NCBI GenBank assembly: GCA_031430555.1
Contig: JANPBQ010000263.1
Location: 4,528 to 68,527, forward strand
Source: UKL13-2 sp031430555
Lineage (GTDB): Bacteria; Pseudomonadota; Gammaproteobacteria; Burkholderiales; Usitatibacteraceae
DNA length: 64,000 nt
Direction: 5' to 3'
Shown here: positions 23,711-33,078 of the stretch, piece by piece
How the letters are laid out: each line of letters opens with the position of its first letter
Numbering within the stretch: the first letter of the stretch is position 1
The notes under the pieces: model-generated
Database searches by the model: none
The model's input: only the letters and a program-made list of their open reading frames with translations
Told to the model about the DNA's origin: nothing
Position numbers and translations under genes: made by a program

Positions 23711-25873
23711 ATGGCCAAATACCCGATCCTGATCCTAAGCGTATTGCTACGCGCAGTCTTGCCGGTCGCGTTCGCGGGCGCGTGCCTCGCTGCACCCGTC
23801 AAGACGCCGCACGTCGAGGCCGAACTCATCTCCCGCTACGCCGCGTTTCAGCCAGGCAAGCCGATCGAGCTCGCACTGCGGCTGAAAATCATCGATCACT
23901 GGCACACCTATTGGCAAAATCCGGGCGATTCCGGATTGCCGACGCGGCTCGATTGGACGTTGCCCGGCGGATTCACGGCGGGCAGCATCGAATGGCCGCA
24001 CCCAAAAAGACTGCCGCTTGGCCCGCTCATGAATTTTGGCTACGAGGGCGAAGTGCTGCATTTGGTCAATGTGCAGACGCCGAAAAATTTCAAAATCGGC
24101 GATCCCGTCAAATTCGCGGCGAAAGCCGATTGGCTGGTTTGCAGCGATGTTTGCATCCCCGAAAGCGCGAATTTATCGATTACCTTGCAAAGTGTAGACG
24201 CGGCACCCTTGCCGGACGTGCGCTGGATCGATGCATTCGCCAAGGCGCGGGCCGCACTTCCCGCCAAAATGACAAATTGGCGGATGTCGGCCAAGGTTGC
24301 CGATGGCAAGATTTCGATCGAATTTTCGCCGCCTTCCGGCGTCGCCGTACCGCTGACGGATGTCGCATTTTTCCCATTACGTGAAGAGCTCATCGCCAAC
24401 GCGGCGCCGCAGATCCTGACCAAGACCGACGCTGGCTACCGCATTGAAACCTCCGCGGCGGATCCGATCCATGCAGACCTCAAAAGTGCCGATGGAGTGC
24501 TGGTCTCGTCAAACGGTTGGGGCGCGGCGCATTCTGGAAATGCGATTACCTTTTTCGCGCCACTCGCCATTGCAACTGCCCCGGGCAAATCGTTGCCGCG
24601 CCCGGTTGCGGCCACCTCCCCGCCCCCTTCTCCGCCCGCTGAATCGTTGGGTCTCTTCGCCGCGCTGCTGTTTGCATTCGGCGGTGGATTACTGCTGAAT
24701 CTGATGCCCTGCGTGTTCCCGGTGCTAGGCATCAAAGTTATGGGGTTCGCGCGTCACTCGCAAAGCGATGCCGCGAAAATGCGCAAGCAAGGTTTCGCAT
24801 TCCTGGGCGGCGTGATTGTCTCTTTCTGGTTGCTGGCGGGCGCGCTGATCGCGTTGCGTGCTGCCGGTGAATCGGTCGGCTGGGGATTTCAGCTTCAGTC
24901 GCCGATGTTCGTCAGCTTTCTCGCCGCCCTTTTCATGTTGATGGCGTTGAACTTGAGCGGCGTATTCGAAATGGGGCTCGGCGTCCAATCCGCTGCGGGC
25001 GGGCTTGCGCCACCGGGTCGCGGCGCATTGATCGACGCATTCTTTTCCGGCGTGCTCGCTACCGTGGTGGCGACCCCCTGCACCGCGCCAATGATGGGTG
25101 CGGCGCTCGGCTTCACGCTTTCGCAGCCCGCCGCCACGTCGCTACTGGTATTCACGGCCATCGCGTTCGGCATGGCGACGCCGGTGTTCATGCTCTCGTT
25201 GATGCCGAAGTGGCTGCGGTACCTGCCGAGGCCGGGCGCATGGATGGATACATTGAAACAAGTCCTCGCGTTTCCCCTATATGCCACCGTCGTGTGGCTG
25301 GTCTGGGTTCTTGGTGCCCAAATCGGCAATGATGGTGTCGCGCGACTGTTATTCGGGTTGACCTTGCTCTCGCTCGCAGCTTGGCTATATGGACATTGGC
25401 AGCTTGCCCGACCGAGAAGTGCCGTTATCGCAGCACTACTGGTCGTAATCATGGGTCTCGCCATCGCTTGGCCGGATACCAAGAATGTTGGATCGACTGT
25501 TGCGCGGGCCGAGGAGGGATGGGTACCTTTTTCCGCGAAGAAGATCGCCGAGTTGCGCGCCGAGAAAAAGCCGATATTTGTCGATTTCACTGCCACTTGG
25601 TGCATCACCTGCCAGGTGAACAAACGCGTTGCGTTGAATCGGGAAGATGTGATTCAGCGATTCAAAGAACTCGGCGTCGTACGCATGAAGGCTGACTGGA
25701 CCGTCCAGGATCCGGAAATCACTCGGGCACTGGCGAAATTCGGGCGCAATGGCGTGCCGCTCTATGTTTTCTATCCCGCCGGCGGGGAAGCGGTGATTCT
25801 CCCCGAAGTATTGACGCCGGCAATCGTACTCGCGGCAATTTCGCCGGGTACGCCTTCTCTTGCGGCCCAATAG
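23711..25873 (+). CDS. dsbD: DsbD/ScsB-type thiol:disulfide interchange protein
   Basis: A 720-aa inner-membrane protein passing electrons from cytosolic thioredoxin to periplasmic thiol proteins. It has a signal peptide (to about CLAAP), an N-terminal periplasmic domain with the Cys pair CSDVC in WLVCSDVCIPESANL, eight or so membrane segments with conserved cysteines in NLMPCVFPVLGIKV and ATPCTAPMMGAALG, and a C-terminal thioredoxin-like domain with WCITC. The long N-terminal domain is more like ScsB than E. coli DsbD, so the symbol is approximate. It lies after the tRNA pair and upstream of lptC by 69 bases. Confidence 0.85.
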   Translation: MAKYPILILSVLLRAVLPVAFAGACLAAPVKTPHVEAELISRYAAFQPGKPIELALRLKIIDHWHTYWQNPGDSGLPTRLDWTLPGGFTAGSIEWPHPKRLPLGPLMNFGYEGEVLHLVNVQTPKNFKIGDPVKFAAKADWLVCSDVCIPESANLSITLQSVDAAPLPDVRWIDAFAKARAALPAKMTNWRMSAKVADGKISIEFSPPSGVAVPLTDVAFFPLREELIANAAPQILTKTDAGYRIETSAADPIHADLKSADGVLVSSNGWGAAHSGNAITFFAPLAIATAPGKSLPRPVAATSPPPSPPAESLGLFAALLFAFGGGLLLNLMPCVFPVLGIKVMGFARHSQSDAAKMRKQGFAFLGGVIVSFWLLAGALIALRAAGESVGWGFQLQSPMFVSFLAALFMLMALNLSGVFEMGLGVQSAAGGLAPPGRGALIDAFFSGVLATVVATPCTAPMMGAALGFTLSQPAATSLLVFTAIAFGMATPVFMLSLMPKWLRYLPRPGAWMDTLKQVLAFPLYATVVWLVWVLGAQIGNDGVARLLFGLTLLSLAAWLYGHWQLARPRSAVIAALLVVIMGLAIAWPDTKNVGSTVARAEEGWVPFSAKKIAELRAEKKPIFVDFTATWCITCQVNKRVALNREDVIQRFKELGVVRMKADWTVQDPEITRALAKFGRNGVPLYVFYPAGGEAVILPEVLTPAIVLAAISPGTPSLAAQ

Positions 25874-25942
25874 TCGTTTGTTTCCCTGCGACAGCCGCGT
25901 TAATATCAGTCTTGGCAATCGAGCTTCCCAACCATTCACATT

Positions 25943-26536
25943 TTGGCCGCCTTGAACTCAAGACCGATTCCCCTGCTGCCATTGAGCGTATTGATCCTGC
26001 TGGGCGCGATGACGTTCTGGTTGTCGCGTTTTGTCCAATTGGATGAAACTCGCGCGAATGGCGCAATTCGGCATGATCCGGATTTGATCATCGAGAATTT
26101 TTCCGCCCTCAAACTGGGGGAAAGCGGCACCGTTGAATACACTATTCGCGCTGAAAAAATGACGCATTTTCGCGACGACGATTTGTCGACGCTCGATAAA
26201 ATCGTGTTCACCGCATTGCAACCCAACAAACCGAAGGTGACCGCAACTGCACCCCGCGGCCAACTCGTCAAGCACGCGGATGGTGCCGACGAAGTCATGA
26301 TGGACGGCGGCGTTCGCGTTGAAACCGAGGCCGATGCAAAGCATTCGGCAATGCTTTTGACGACCCCGACAATGAAGGTCATTCCGGATCAGAATATTGC
26401 GCGCTCAAATGATGGTGTCGTCATGGAAAGTCTGTCGGGCAAATTAACCGCAAAGACATTTGTATTGAACACCGATACTCGCCGACTTGAATTGGAAGGC
26501 GTCAATCTCAAGTACACGCCCAGGAGCAAACGATGA
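25943..26536 (+). CDS. lptC: LPS export protein LptC
   Basis: LptC is a bitopic inner-membrane protein that takes LPS from LptB2FG and hands it to LptA. The 197-aa product has one N-terminal helix (LLPLSVLILLGAMTFWL) followed by a beta-jellyroll region with DPDLIIENFSALKL and a later MDGGVRV. No ATG fits; TTG at 25943 is the most upstream candidate and another TTG follows three codons later, so the start is uncertain. Its stop overlaps the lptA start (ATGA), and lptB follows, giving the usual lptCAB-rpoN order. Confidence 0.86.
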   Translation: MAALNSRPIPLLPLSVLILLGAMTFWLSRFVQLDETRANGAIRHDPDLIIENFSALKLGESGTVEYTIRAEKMTHFRDDDLSTLDKIVFTALQPNKPKVTATAPRGQLVKHADGADEVMMDGGVRVETEADAKHSAMLLTTPTMKVIPDQNIARSNDGVVMESLSGKLTAKTFVLNTDTRRLELEGVNLKYTPRSKR

Positions 26537-27120
26537 CGTTGCCGAAACGAGTGTTGACCCATGCGGTGATCTTCGTATCACTTTTGCCCAGCGTCGCATC
26601 AAGCGAAAAAGCCGACCGCGAAAAGGAAATGGACATTTCATCGAAGTATGGTTTGTATGAAGGCTCGAAGGAAACCAACGTCAAGAAACTCGAGGGCGAT
26701 GTGCTGATCGAGCGCGGCACGATGCGCATCACTGCCGAACGTGCGATCGTCAAAGAGACCGCCGAAGGCACATTTGCGGAGTTGTTCGGCAAATCGTCCG
26801 GGCCGATCACCTTCAGGCAAAAGCGCGAAGGTGAAAATGAATTTGTTGAGGCATCCGCCGACCGCGCCGAATACGACGATAGCACCGGCACTATCAAACT
26901 CTATTCCAAAGTCCGTTTCAAAAGCGGCGGCGACCTCATGGAAAGTGAATACATGGTCTACAACACGTACACCGAAAAAATGGAACTGCGCAATCAGATT
27001 CCCGGTGCAAAACCTACACCGGGTGTCGACGAGGGCAGAGTGACGTTCAAGGTGCAGCCGCGCACGCAATCGACAGCACCGGCGTCCGATGGCAAAACGC
27101 CGCCCGCCGCCAAAAAATAA
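26533..27120 (+). CDS. lptA: LPS transport periplasmic protein LptA
   Basis: LptA forms the periplasmic bridge that carries LPS from the inner to the outer membrane. The 195-aa product has a signal peptide (ending near SVASS) and an OstA-like domain: LEGDVLIERGTMRITAERA, FRQKREGENEFVEASADRAE split by a short loop, and DLMESEYMVYNT. The C-terminal tail is Pro/Ala/Lys-rich and variable in the family. The four-base overlap with lptC and the 16-base gap to lptB indicate one operon. Confidence 0.92.
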   Translation: MTLPKRVLTHAVIFVSLLPSVASSEKADREKEMDISSKYGLYEGSKETNVKKLEGDVLIERGTMRITAERAIVKETAEGTFAELFGKSSGPITFRQKREGENEFVEASADRAEYDDSTGTIKLYSKVRFKSGGDLMESEYMVYNTYTEKMELRNQIPGAKPTPGVDEGRVTFKVQPRTQSTAPASDGKTPPAAKK

Positions 27121-27139
27121 CGCTCGCAAAGACTGATTG

Positions 27140-27910
27140 ATGAATCAAATCGCCGAATCCGGGTCTATGCCGGATGCACTCAGCACCAAGAGCACCCTGC
27201 GCGCCGATCGGCTCAAGAAGTCCTACAAGAAACGCGTTGTTGTAAGCGATGTCTCGCTTTCCGTTGAAAGCGGTGAAGTGGTTGGATTGTTGGGGCCCAA
27301 CGGTGCCGGAAAGACCACTTGCTTTTACATGATTGTCGGCCTCGTGCCGCTGGATAGTGGCGGCATTTTGCTGGATGAAAAGGAGGTGTCTCGTCTGCCG
27401 ATCTATCGACGTTCGCGATTGGGGCTCGCATATCTTCCCCAAGAAGCGTCGATTTTCCGCAAACTGACGGTTGCCGAGAATATTCAGGCTGTACTGGAAT
27501 TGCGCGACTTATCGCCGGACGAAATCGACAACAAGCGCGATTCGCTGATGGATGAATTGCACATTACGCATTTGCGCAACAATCCCGCAATCAGTTTGTC
27601 GGGTGGCGAACGCCGCCGCGTCGAAATTGCCCGCGCGCTGGCGGTCGATCCGCGATTCATCCTGCTCGACGAACCCTTCGCCGGCGTCGATCCGATCGCC
27701 GTCATTGATATTCAGGAAATCATTAAGTTTCTGAAAAATCGCGGCATAGGTGTACTGATCACCGATCACAATGTACGGGAGACATTGGGTATCTGCGACC
27801 GCGCCTACATCATCAATCAGGGATCGGTTTTGGCCTCCGGCAAGCCCGACGAAATAATTTATAATGAATCTGTTCGCAAAGTCTATCTGGGTGAAAACTT
27901 CCGCCTATGA
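27140..27910 (+). CDS. lptB: LPS export ABC transporter ATP-binding protein LptB
   Basis: LptB is the ATPase of the LptB2FG transporter on the cytosolic face. The 256-aa product carries Walker A GPNGAGKTTC, the Q-loop YLPQEASIFRKLTV, signature LSGGERRRVEIARAL and Walker B FILLDEPFAGVDPIAV, with the switch His in ITDHNVRETL. A TTG directly upstream of the ATG is also in frame; ATG (MNQIAESG) is preferred. Residues to about 20 form a short extension before the conserved domain. rpoN follows within about 50 bases. Confidence 0.96.
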   Translation: MNQIAESGSMPDALSTKSTLRADRLKKSYKKRVVVSDVSLSVESGEVVGLLGPNGAGKTTCFYMIVGLVPLDSGGILLDEKEVSRLPIYRRSRLGLAYLPQEASIFRKLTVAENIQAVLELRDLSPDEIDNKRDSLMDELHITHLRNNPAISLSGGERRRVEIARALAVDPRFILLDEPFAGVDPIAVIDIQEIIKFLKNRGIGVLITDHNVRETLGICDRAYIINQGSVLASGKPDEIIYNESVRKVYLGENFRL

Positions 27911-27962
27911 TTTCCCGGCAGTATGTTGAAAAACAACTGCGTGGCGGCGATGCATCTCCAGC

Positions 27963-29438
27963 ATGAAACATAGCCTCCAGCTCAAGCTCTCACAGCACCT
28001 CACGCTGACCCCGCAACTGCAACTTTCGATAAAGTTGTTGCAGCTGTCGACAGTTGAACTCAATACCGAACTTGAGCGGTACTTGCTCGAAAACCCTTTG
28101 CTTGAACGCATCGATGCGGAAAGCGCCTCGAACGACGCGGCCGTTGCCTTCAACGGCGTGTCCGCTCACGAAGGTGAATCCCGGGAACGCGAAGACGGTG
28201 CGGCATCCTCTGAGACAGCACCGAGCGACAGTGGTGCCACCGACACCAGCGCGGATTTTGGCGCGTCGATGGAAGATGGCGGCACCTATTCAAGCACCAC
28301 GCGTCGGCAATCGGATGACGACGAAGACAGCGACTATTCACAGTTGCCGGCCGCTGAGGCCACCCTACAGGAACACCTGATTCAACAACTGACGTTGTCG
28401 CAGCTCTCCGAGCACGACCGGCGATTGGTACTCATGGTGATCGCCCATTTGGATGACGACGGCTACTTGAGCACCGATCTAGATGAGCTTGCCGCGTCGA
28501 TCGGCGAGCACATGGAAATCGAACCAGAGGAGTTGGGTATCGCGCTGACGCATGTTCAACAAATGGATCCCACCGGCGTCGGTGCGCGCTCGCTTGGCGA
28601 ATGCCTCGCGTTGCAACTTCGCAGCCTGCCGAGCGATACGCCGCAACTTGATCGCGCGCTTCAGATTGCGGATCATCATCTCGATGCGCTCGGCGCGCGC
28701 GACTTCGCCAAATTGAAAAGAATTCTCCGCTGCGACGACGGCGAGTTGAAAGTGGCGCGCGAACTGATCGTTTCGCTCGATCCGAAGCCGGGCCGTGGAT
28801 TTGGCGGCGGCGATACGCGCTACGTGATTCCGGATGTGGTCGTTAAGAAAATTAGCGGCGCGTGGACGGCGCAACTCAATCAAGAAGCCATGCCGAAGTT
28901 GCGTGTCAACAAGCTATATGCCGATTTGCTGCACCGCAGCCGAGACAGTGCCGGCAAAAATCTCGCCGGGCAACTGCAGGAAGCGCGTTGGCTGATCAAG
29001 AACGTACAGCAACGCTTTGACACCATATTGCGCGTGACGCAGGCAATCGTCGAGCGCCAACGGCATTTTTTCGATCATGGCGAAGTCGCGATGCGCCCGT
29101 TGGTGTTGCGTGAAATTGCAGACCAGGTGGGCCTGCACGAATCGACCATTTCGCGCGTCACAACGCAGAAGTACATGCTCACCCCCAAAGGTATTTTTGA
29201 GCTCAAGTATTTTTTCGGCTCCAGCGTTTCTACCGACACCGGCGGCGCTTGCTCGGCGACCGCAATCCGCGCATTGATCAAGCAATTGGTGCAAGCGGAA
29301 GACAACAAGAAGCCTTTGTCCGACAATCGCATCTCGGATATTCTGGCTCAACAGGGTATTGTGGTGGCGAGACGAACTGTGGCCAAGTACCGGGAAGGCC
29401 TGCAAATTCAGGCGGCCAGTTTGCGAAAGGCATTTTAG
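27963..29438 (+). CDS. rpoN: RNA polymerase sigma-54 factor
   Basis: RpoN directs RNA polymerase to -24/-12 promoters and needs AAA+ activators. The 491-aa protein has region I LKLSQHLTLTPQLQLSIKLL, with the activator-responsive glutamines; an acidic region II (about residues 60-130); the core-binding region; a helix-turn-helix DQVGLHESTISRVTTQKY; and the RpoN box ARRTVAKYREGL near residue 475. In the window, the pilus operon has a sigma-54-like upstream element. The gene follows lptB and precedes hpf and ptsN, the standard cluster. Confidence 0.97.
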   Translation: MKHSLQLKLSQHLTLTPQLQLSIKLLQLSTVELNTELERYLLENPLLERIDAESASNDAAVAFNGVSAHEGESREREDGAASSETAPSDSGATDTSADFGASMEDGGTYSSTTRRQSDDDEDSDYSQLPAAEATLQEHLIQQLTLSQLSEHDRRLVLMVIAHLDDDGYLSTDLDELAASIGEHMEIEPEELGIALTHVQQMDPTGVGARSLGECLALQLRSLPSDTPQLDRALQIADHHLDALGARDFAKLKRILRCDDGELKVARELIVSLDPKPGRGFGGGDTRYVIPDVVVKKISGAWTAQLNQEAMPKLRVNKLYADLLHRSRDSAGKNLAGQLQEARWLIKNVQQRFDTILRVTQAIVERQRHFFDHGEVAMRPLVLREIADQVGLHESTISRVTTQKYMLTPKGIFELKYFFGSSVSTDTGGACSATAIRALIKQLVQAEDNKKPLSDNRISDILAQQGIVVARRTVAKYREGLQIQAASLRKAF

Positions 29439-29573
29439 GGATTTCAGGGATGTGCAGTGGTTGTGATTGTTGTGGTTGTTGAAAAGTGTATTGCAGAAGC
29501 GGTAGCCTTATTGAGTAGTCAAACAAGCGGCGCACGCAACGATTGCGGTGCCCCTCGCAAAGGAGATTGGCAA

Positions 29574-29897
29574 ATGAACTTGAACATGACTGGCCATCAC
29601 CTCGAAATCACGCCGTCCATGCGTGATTACGTCTCTTCAAAGATGACTCGAATCAACCGTCATTTCGATCATGTGATCGATGTGAGCATGATTCTGAGCG
29701 TCGAAAAGCTGCGACAGAAGATCGAAGCGAACGTGCATTTGTCGGGAAAGGATATTTTCGCCGAGAGCGAAGATTCGGACATGTATGCCGCCATCGATTT
29801 GCTGGTGGACAAGCTCGACCGGCAGATCATCAAACACAAAGAACGCGTCAAGAACAAGCACGACATTTCGGCGCTGAAACGCATTCCCACGGAGTGA
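29574..29897 (+). CDS. hpf: Ribosome hibernation promoting factor
   Basis: A 107-aa protein of the HPF/YfiA family that binds the 30S decoding centre and promotes inactive 100S ribosomes in stationary phase. It reads MNLNMTGHHLEITPSMRDYV and ends KHKERVKNKHDISALKRIP. It is a short-form member, lacking the C-terminal dimerisation domain of long HPF. The ATG is preceded by AAAGGAGA; an upstream GTG frame in a GT-rich stretch is not supported. The family is commonly found between rpoN and ptsN, as here. Confidence 0.94.
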   Translation: MNLNMTGHHLEITPSMRDYVSSKMTRINRHFDHVIDVSMILSVEKLRQKIEANVHLSGKDIFAESEDSDMYAAIDLLVDKLDRQIIKHKERVKNKHDISALKRIPTE

Positions 29898-29903
29898 TGC
29901 ACA

Positions 29904-29929
29904 CGGCGGCCGGCGCAAGCCGGCCGCCG
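29904..29929. terminator. 11-bp GC hairpin with GCAA loop after hpf
   Basis: CGGCGGCCGGC (29904-29914) and GCCGGCCGCCG (29919-29929) form a perfect stem with the stable GCAA tetraloop. It starts six bases after the hpf stop. No T-run follows, so it may stabilise the 3' end or attenuate readthrough into ptsN rather than terminate fully. Confidence 0.5.
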
Positions 29930-30059
29930 ACTTTGCGCAATGTCGTTCGGGTGCAAATAAAACGCTTCGCCGTCGGTCATTCAACTGAACGTCTGTGGCG
30001 CAAACGTCGTAGACCTCACCATCGGTTCCACTTTCCGTTCCAATCATCCTTCGTCGCGC

Positions 30060-30545
30060 ATGAATCTCATCGGTAAAACACTATCCATTCCGCGCATCGC
30101 GCTGGATATGGACATCACCAGCAAGAAGCGATTGTTTGAGCAGATCGGTCTGATGATCGAGAACGAAAATCGCATTGCCCGCGCGACCGTGTTCGACGCG
30201 TTGTTCGCGCGCGAAAAGCTCGGCTCTACTGGTCTTGGAATGGGTGTCGCCATTCCGCATGGCAGGCTCAAACAACTTCGCGATACGGTTGCCGTATTTG
30301 TGCGCGCCAAAGAAGGTATTCCGTTCGAAGCGCCGGACGACGCACCGGTAAGATTGGTGTTCGCGATGCTGGTTCCCGAACACGCGACCGAACAGCACTT
30401 GAATATGCTTTCCGAGCTCACGCAAATATTCAGCAACCCCGAGCTGCGCGAAGTACTCATGACGGCGGACGACCCGCAGTTCATCCATCAACTGCTCACG
30501 GAGTGGTCACCGTATGCCGCGATTAAGCGTACAGCAGCTGTTTGA
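30060..30545 (+). CDS. ptsN: Nitrogen-PTS EIIA component
   Basis: EIIA-Ntr, a cytosolic PTS phosphoprotein regulating nitrogen and potassium responses. The 161-aa product has the phospho-acceptor histidine in GMGVAIPHGRL and the typical N-terminus of the domain (DITSKKRLFEQIG). The last 32 bases overlap hprK in another frame. Together with hprK and rapZ it suggests a regulatory phosphotransfer system rather than sugar uptake. A phosphocarrier HPr gene is not in the window. Confidence 0.94.
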   Translation: MNLIGKTLSIPRIALDMDITSKKRLFEQIGLMIENENRIARATVFDALFAREKLGSTGLGMGVAIPHGRLKQLRDTVAVFVRAKEGIPFEAPDDAPVRLVFAMLVPEHATEQHLNMLSELTQIFSNPELREVLMTADDPQFIHQLLTEWSPYAAIKRTAAV

Positions 30546-31527
30546 CGACCGTCGGGAGAAGCTCCAGCTCACCTGGATAGGCGGGCGCAAAGGTGCGTCG
30601 CGCGAGCTGACCCACGATGCGCTCAACCGGGCCGGCGTAGGGTTGGTCGGTCATCTGAATTTGATACATCCGATCCTCATCCAGGCGTTGGGCATGAGCG
30701 ATCTCGATTACCTGGGGAACCAGCCGACTGCCGCGCGCGCCGAAAGCTTCGCCACGCTTTGCAAGGGTGAGACGACGTGTATCTTTGTCTGCGATGGTGC
30801 CGATGCACCGCGCGATCTCATCGCCGCATGTGATCAGCACGGTGTACCGCTTTTCCTTTCGCAAAAGATGAGCCGGGTATTTGTCAATCTATTGCGGCCT
30901 TATTTGCAACGCGAGCTTTCCGAGGTAACCACCAGCCATGGCGTGTTTCTCGACGTGCTGGGCTTCGGCATTCTGATCACCGGCGATTCGCAGATCGGCA
31001 AGAGCGAACTCGCCCTCGAGCTGATTTCTCGCGGTGCTGGCCTGGTCGCCGACGATGCGGTCGAGCTCTACCAGATCGGCCCGGAAACGATACAAGGCCG
31101 CTGCCCGCCGTTGCTGCGTGATTTTCTGGAGGTACGCGGCATCGGCGTCATCAACATCAAGGCGATATTCGGCGAGACGGCCGTGCGCCCGCGCAAGACG
31201 TTGCGCTTGATCGTGCATCTCGAGCGCCCGACCGAAGAATATTTTCGCGGTCTTGACCGGCTGCAAACTAAATCCAGCTCGACCTTTATTCTGGGCGTGG
31301 AAATTCCCACGGTGACGCTCGCGGTCGTGGCGGGACGCAACCTTGCAGTGCTGGTCGAGGCGGCCGTGCGCCACTATATTTTGCAAACCCGCGGCTACGA
31401 TTCCACCAAGGATTTTCTTGAACGCCATGAAGTAGTGATGCGCGAGCAGGATGATGCCGCTCAAGCCGCGACCGACGCGGATTCATCGGCGGCGACACGC
31501 CAAATCCGCGCATACGGCACCGACTAA
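30514..31527 (+). CDS. hprK: HPr kinase/phosphorylase
   Basis: HprK phosphorylates HPr on serine and also reverses that reaction. The 337-aa product has an N-terminal domain ending near residue 130, then P-loop ITGDSQIGKSELALEL, LVADDAVELYQIG and the signature LEVRGIGVINIKAIFGETAV, read as EVRGIGVINIKAIFGE. The C-terminus carries a short acidic, poorly conserved extension of about 30 residues. It overlaps the end of ptsN and lies 18 bases before rapZ. HprK beside rpoN/ptsN is characteristic of beta- and some other proteobacteria. Confidence 0.96.
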   Translation: MPRLSVQQLFDDRREKLQLTWIGGRKGASRELTHDALNRAGVGLVGHLNLIHPILIQALGMSDLDYLGNQPTAARAESFATLCKGETTCIFVCDGADAPRDLIAACDQHGVPLFLSQKMSRVFVNLLRPYLQRELSEVTTSHGVFLDVLGFGILITGDSQIGKSELALELISRGAGLVADDAVELYQIGPETIQGRCPPLLRDFLEVRGIGVINIKAIFGETAVRPRKTLRLIVHLERPTEEYFRGLDRLQTKSSSTFILGVEIPTVTLAVVAGRNLAVLVEAAVRHYILQTRGYDSTKDFLERHEVVMREQDDAAQAATDADSSAATRQIRAYGTD

Positions 31528-31545
31528 ATAGACTGGCCTGATTTC

Positions 31546-32388
31546 ATGCAACTTGTATTGATTAGTGGATTATCCGGTTCCGGCAAGAGTGTGGCGCTGC
31601 ATGCACTTGAAGACTCCGGCTATTTCGCTGTCGACAATTTGCCGGCAATATTGATTCCAGCGCTTCTGGAATCGCAACGCAGCAACCCGCGCAGCATGGA
31701 CAAAATCGCCATCAGCATCGATGCGCGCACCAGTCATACACTCGACGCGTTGCCGCGGATCATCGAAGATCTCACCGAAAAGGGTATCGATTGCCGCACT
31801 GTTTATCTTGAAGCCAACGATGAAGCATTGACGCGGCGTTTTTCGGAAACCCGGCGGCCCCATCCGATGTCGCCGCGCATTGCCGGAGGTATCGCCAATT
31901 GCATTGCCGAAGAGCGGCGAATTCTCTCGCCGGTCGCGAGTTTGGCGCACCGCATGGATACGTCCGGCGTGAATACGAACACGCTGCGCGGCTGGATCAA
32001 GGAATGGCTCAAGCTCGACCAATCGCGGATCACGCTGGCGTTTCAATCTTTTGGGTTCAAGCGCGGGCTGCCGATCGATGCGGATCTTGTTTTTGACACA
32101 CGCTTCCTGCCGAATCCGTTTTACGATCCTGCCCTCCGTCCGCTTACCGGCAAGGATCGCGCGGTGAAAGAATTCCTCGAAGCGGATTTGAACGTCGCCC
32201 GATTGATTGACGATATCGCATCGTTTCTGATGCGTTGGCTGCCGTTTTATGTGCGCGACAACCGGGCCGCGCTGACCATCGCCATCGGTTGTACGGGAGG
32301 GCAGCATCGCTCTGTTTACATCGTTGAGGAGCTTGCGCAGCGCTTTGGCACCGATCAGCAGATTCTCATCCGACACCGCGATTTGTAG
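31546..32388 (+). CDS. rapZ: RNase adapter RapZ (YvcJ/RapZ family nucleotide-binding protein)
   Basis: RapZ-type proteins bind nucleotides and, in E. coli, guide RNase E to the small RNA GlmZ to control glucosamine-6-phosphate synthase. The 280-aa product has Walker A SGLSGSGKSVAL near residue 10, the conserved DSGYFAVDNLP, TRRFSETRRPHP, and the C-terminal IAIGCTGGQHRSVYIVEELA. Length and order after ptsN-hprK are standard. The E. coli RNA-binding role may not apply in this class, where targets are little known. Confidence 0.94.
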   Translation: MQLVLISGLSGSGKSVALHALEDSGYFAVDNLPAILIPALLESQRSNPRSMDKIAISIDARTSHTLDALPRIIEDLTEKGIDCRTVYLEANDEALTRRFSETRRPHPMSPRIAGGIANCIAEERRILSPVASLAHRMDTSGVNTNTLRGWIKEWLKLDQSRITLAFQSFGFKRGLPIDADLVFDTRFLPNPFYDPALRPLTGKDRAVKEFLEADLNVARLIDDIASFLMRWLPFYVRDNRAALTIAIGCTGGQHRSVYIVEELAQRFGTDQQILIRHRDL

Positions 32389-32412
32389 CGTCGACCGGTA
32401 GATGCAGCGGTT

Positions 32413-33054
32413 GTGTCGATGATCAAATCCATTCTCGGCGTCGTGGCGGATACTGTGTTACCGCAACAGGAAGCGGCGGTCCACATGCCGATATTTCCGC
32501 TTGGCTCGGTGTTGTTTCCCGGCGGCGGGTTGGCACTCAAAATATTCGAGCGGCGCTACATGGACATGGCCACCGCCTGTCTAAAATCCGGATCATCGTT
32601 CGGCATCGTGTTGATTCGCTCCGGCGCGGAAGTCGGCACCGCCGCTGAGCCGGAATCCATTGGCACCGTCGCAAGGATCGCCGATTGGGATATGCAAGAC
32701 CTCGGCATCCTGCAAGTTCGTGTGCAAGGCAAAGAGCGATTTCGGCTGGTCGATCACACGATTGCGGATTCCGGATTGATTGTCGGTGGGATCACGGCAA
32801 TCGCCAATGATGCACATGAGGATTGCCCGGAGTTCGCGCCATGCGTGCAGTTTTTGCAAAAAGTACATTTGCGAACCGGCACACGTGCCATCGACGCCGA
32901 TCACTTCGATGACGCCGCGTGGGTGAGTTATCGCATCACGGAGCTATTGCCGCTGGGCAATGCGGTCAAGCAAAAGATGCTGGAGCTCACCAGTGCACGC
33001 ATGCGCCTTGAAATATTGCACCGGATACTCGCCGAGCAACACCTCATCGCGTGA
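32413..33054 (+). CDS. LON-domain (substrate-binding) protein
   Basis: A 213-aa protein consisting of an N-terminal LON-type domain without AAA+ or protease parts. Key sequence is MPIFPLGSVLFPGGGLALKIFERRYMDM, here noted as IFPLGSVLFPGGGLALKIFE, and the later VRVQGKERFRL. Such stand-alone proteins are widespread and their function is not known; binding of unfolded or specific proteins is possible. GTG at 32413 or ATG at 32419 may be the start. It converges on mutY with a 24-base gap. Confidence 0.85.
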   Translation: MSMIKSILGVVADTVLPQQEAAVHMPIFPLGSVLFPGGGLALKIFERRYMDMATACLKSGSSFGIVLIRSGAEVGTAAEPESIGTVARIADWDMQDLGILQVRVQGKERFRLVDHTIADSGLIVGGITAIANDAHEDCPEFAPCVQFLQKVHLRTGTRAIDADHFDDAAWVSYRITELLPLGNAVKQKMLELTSARMRLEILHRILAEQHLIA

Positions 33055-33078
33055 TGTTTTCGTCGCCTGCAGTCCTGT

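Noticed and set aside
29457..29573. GTG start 39 codons upstream of hpf
   Set aside because: The extra part is a GT-rich stretch without similarity, whereas a strong AGGAG precedes the ATG at 29574.
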